This document shows, piece after piece, positions 59,870 to 64,000 of a DNA stretch of 64,000 nt. A model generated the notes under the pieces. It searched no databases. It was not told where the DNA came from and saw only the letters and a list, made by a program, of their open reading frames with translations. The position numbers were made by a program, and so were the translations under genes. Location of the stretch: contig NZ_JZHZ01000007.1 in assembly GCF_000963005.1 (NCBI RefSeq), positions 972,025-1,036,024 on the forward strand, in the 5' to 3' direction. Positions within the stretch are counted from its first letter, which is position 1, and each line of letters begins with the position of its first letter. Source of the stretch: Xanthomonas sp. GPE 39. GTDB lineage: Bacteria > Pseudomonadota > Gammaproteobacteria > Xanthomonadales > Xanthomonadaceae.

Positions 59870-60273
59870 ATGAGCTGATCGCGCAAGCGGCGGCGGTTCG
59901 GCTGGATGTCTGGCTGTGGGCCGCCCGCTTCTTCAAGACCCGCAGCCTGGCCAAGCAGGCGGTGGAGACCGGCAAGGTGGAGGTCGCCGGGCAGCGGCCG
60001 AAATCCTCGCGCGCGGTACGCGTGGGCGAGTGCATGCGTGTGCAACGAGGCGACGAACTGTTCGAGCTGCAGGTGCTGGGACTCAGCGACACCCGTGGCC
60101 CGGCCAGCGTGGCGCAGGCCCTTTACCAGGAAAGTGAGCAGTCGCGTGAACGGCGCGCACAGGTACGCGCGCAACAGCGTGCCGAACGCAATGGTTACCA
60201 GGCACCGGAGAGCAAGCCGGACAAGCGTGCGCGGCGGCTGATCCGCGCGCTGGGCGATCTCGACGCGCTGTAG
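59866..60273 (+). CDS. hslR: Ribosome-associated heat shock protein Hsp15
   Basis: Hsp15 binds free 50S subunits carrying nascent chains and recycles them. The 135-residue basic protein has an S4 RNA-binding domain at the N-terminus (VRLDVWLWAARFFKTRSLAKQAVETGKVEVAGQRPK) and a Lys/Arg-rich C-terminus. The ATG lies inside the end of the lipoprotein gene. The family name is clear; heat control is not visible in the sequence. Confidence 0.92.
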   Translation: MNELIAQAAAVRLDVWLWAARFFKTRSLAKQAVETGKVEVAGQRPKSSRAVRVGECMRVQRGDELFELQVLGLSDTRGPASVAQALYQESEQSRERRAQVRAQQRAERNGYQAPESKPDKRARRLIRALGDLDAL

Positions 60274-60317
60274 GTGTGATGCCGTGCGTGGCGATTGGGC
60301 TTTGCGCTATTGCCGCA

Positions 60318-60347
60318 GGCTCAGGCGCCGTAGCCGGCGCCCGAGCC
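60318..60347. terminator. GC-rich hairpin between hslR and katG
   Basis: GGCTCAGGCGCCG and CGGCGCCCGAGCC pair over 13 bp with one mismatch around TAGC, between the converging hslR and katG stops. No U-tract is present on either strand, so its terminator role is uncertain. Confidence 0.5.
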
Positions 60348-60353
60348 GTCATC

Positions 60354-62558
<2,205 letters not shown>

Positions 62559-62763
62559 TTACCTCTGTGCGTAAGCATGTGGGGAGCGATGGGTCGCCGC
62601 AGTGGCGGGGATGGAAAAACACGGGTCGTGTGCGAGGGTGGCAAGGACGGGTCAGTGGCAAGGTGTTCGTTTGCTGGCTGTGCGGCAAAGAGTGAGCGCG
62701 TGCGGTGATGCTGTGGTGGACAAGCGCATCTGGCGAACACCATGTGGCGGGGGTGCGTAGACG

Positions 62764-62831
62764 ATAGAACGAAATGTCTATTGGTGTAATTTGAATAAAA
62801 TTACTGAATCGATAGTTTTATTTTATCGATT
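62764..62831. promoter_or_regulatory. AT-rich palindromic region upstream of katG
   Basis: ATAGA-N8-TCTAT (62764-62781) and AATCGATA-N9-TATCGATT (62807-62831) lie in a sharply AT-rich stretch about 210-280 bases upstream of katG. The ATAG/CTAT tetranucleotides recall OxyR half-sites, but the spacing is 10 rather than 7. The region could also serve a gene to the right. Confidence 0.5.
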
Positions 62832-63542
62832 GTATTGGAGCTTCGGCCTGCCCAGTGGCGATGCCTCCATGTTCGCATGCTGCGGATGAGCGCGTTGGTG
62901 CGACGTCGGCGTCTTGCGATGTTGAGTCACCCGCTGGTCTAGCCGATCACAAACTGGTTCCGTCCCTGCTGGCCCGCCATGTGCTGGTTCGTGCGGCCCC
63001 ATGGCCATCGTGTCGCAGGAATGCACCGGACTGTTGTCTGCCATCCATATCGCAAGCAGGCACATATTCGGCGTGGTCTTGCGCGGTGGATTCTCATCGC
63101 ATCGTACGGCCGCGGTGGAGTGGATGCCGATCGCATCCAGTCCTTTGGCGTGGTCAGCGATGCTGCGTCAGCCTGCCTGGTTTCTGCGCAGGAGCCGTTG
63201 GATTTCAAGGTGCGCGGTTTCGCGCAGTACGCAGATGTTCGGGGCATGCACGCAGAGGACGATTTCGACCGGCGCAAGAGGGTGAATGCGGCGGCCCTCG
63301 CCGGGGCTGGCGTGTCGCTGGGCGACATTAGGCAAGGTGTTCTCCACCAACTACTGCCGCACGCCCAGTCTGGAGCGCTACCAGATGATGAGGTATCCAT
63401 GGCAGTCTTGTGCTGCGGATGCTGCCATCCTGTCACCCACCGCTCGCTCGGTGTCGCAGGGGATCTTGTCAGTGCAACATGATGGCCATCGCGTTGTACT
63501 GATGGCAGCAACCAGAAAAGCTAAAGGGAAGGGACGCATCAC
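62832..63542. other. 711-base region without a supported gene
   Basis: Several open frames exist on both strands (for example 62979-63482 plus and 62939-63511 minus), but none shows a ribosome site, a recognisable domain or consistent codon use. It may be decayed coding sequence belonging to the ABC transporter locus that starts at 63543. The last 20 bases contain AAGGGAAGGG, the ribosome site of that gene. Confidence 0.5.
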
Positions 63543-64000
63543 ATGTTCAAGTATTACTTGAAGTTGGGCCTGCGCAACTTGCGACGAAATCCGGTGTTGA
63601 CGCTGCTGATGGTCATGTCCATTGGCTTTGGCGTAGCGTCATCGATGACGACATACACGGTATTTCGTGCTGTCTCGGGTGACCCGATTCCTTCGAAGTC
63701 AAGCAGGCTCTTCTTCCCCCAGATCGACGTATGGGGGCCCTCATCAAGGCGCGGCGACACCGAACCTGCAGATGCTCTCACCTACACGGATGTAGTAGCG
63801 CTGATGCGCCATGAGCGCGCAGCAAAGCAATCGGCCATCTACCCGGTAGGTCCGACACTCTATCCGACTGATCCTGCCCAGAAACCGAAGACCATGTCGG
63901 GTGCGGCGGTCCATAGCGATTTCTTCCCAATGCTTGAGGTGCCGTTTCTTTACGGAGCTGGCTGGTCCAAGAGTGATGAGGCGCAACGTTCGCGTGTCGT
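63543..64000 (+). CDS. MacB-type ABC transporter permease, 5' part (cut by window end)
   Basis: The first 152 codons of a permease continue past the window. The N-terminus is basic, then one membrane helix (TLLMVMSIGFGVASSMTTYTVF), after the typical MFKYYLKLGLRNLRRNP start of MacB/FtsX-family permeases. A large periplasmic domain begins next (residues from about 45). AAGGGAAGGG precedes the ATG at 63543. Such proteins form efflux or lipoprotein-related pumps with a separate ATPase and a membrane fusion protein; neither is seen upstream, so they may lie beyond the window. G+C looks somewhat lower than in the core genes. Confidence 0.8.
   Translation, partial: MFKYYLKLGLRNLRRNPVLTLLMVMSIGFGVASSMTTYTVFRAVSGDPIPSKSSRLFFPQIDVWGPSSRRGDTEPADALTYTDVVALMRHERAAKQSAIYPVGPTLYPTDPAQKPKTMSGAAVHSDFFPMLEVPFLYGAGWSKSDEAQRSRV

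Noticed and set aside
62764-62781. Consensus OxyR site
   Set aside because: The ATAG/CTAT spacing is 10 bases, not 7, so I list it only as a palindrome.
62939-63511. Minus- and plus-strand frames in the katG to permease gap as genes
   Set aside because: No ribosome site, no domain, unlike codon use; both strands are equally open.

Overview
The window reads as a chromosomal segment of a Xanthomonas-type gammaproteobacterium (Xanthomonadaceae). The reasons are high GC with frequent TTG leucine codons, the block rplU-rpmA-obgE / rpsT / murJ / ribF-ileS-lspA-ispH, a bacterial Bpt aminoacyltransferase, and a lysozyme/lipoprotein pair that looks like the bacterium-killing effector/immunity pairs known from Xanthomonas. 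The species cannot be fixed from sequence alone; an early-branching Xanthomonas is a guess. No rRNA, insertion sequence, transposase, integrase or CRISPR array was seen.

Layout. 0.1-9.97 kb holds mixed small units: a VanY-type carboxypeptidase, an overlapping Rieske oxygenase/NeuD-like acyltransferase pair, purT, a lipoprotein of the endonuclease/exonuclease/phosphatase fold, bpt, a secreted five-EF-hand protein, tesB, a PCuAC copper chaperone and a hotdog thioesterase coupled to uvrA. 10-23 kb is core housekeeping: uvrA, L21, L27, ObgE, S20, MurJ, RibF, IleS, LspA and IspH, ending in a tRNA-Thr(CGT). 23.1-25.8 kb is an island of visibly lower GC carrying a T4-lysozyme-like protein, a lipoprotein that is probably its immunity factor, and a coiled-coil membrane protein. 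25.9-29.9 kb is the cytochrome bo3 quinol oxidase operon cyoABCD. 30-36.4 kb has an M61 peptidase, an orphan alpha-oxoamine synthase, radA and an alpha/beta hydrolase.

36.5-50.9 kb is a coherent sugar locus that I read as L-arabinofuranose (and perhaps D-galactofuranose) use. A secreted GH51 arabinofuranosidase releases the sugar. A YtfQRT-YjfF furanose ABC importer takes it up and a mutarotase interconverts anomers. An SDR sugar dehydrogenase, an IlvD-family sugar-acid dehydratase and a GguC/AraD1 (FAH-fold) enzyme form an oxidative, non-phosphorylating route, with a LysR regulator in the middle. Palindromes sharing CGATATTTGTT sit in the two promoter regions around the regulator. The lactonase and the final 2-oxoglutarate-semialdehyde dehydrogenase are not in the window.

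51-60.3 kb is again housekeeping: ypjD divergent from ffh, a nitronate monooxygenase coupled to a class-IV aminotransferase, the rpsP-rimM-trmD-rplS operon, a MATE exporter, and a small lipoprotein overlapping hslR. 60.3-64 kb has katG, about 1 kb without a convincing gene, and the beginning of an ABC permease cut by the window end.

The item most deserving a second look is the low-GC lysozyme/lipoprotein/coiled-coil module beside the tRNA gene.
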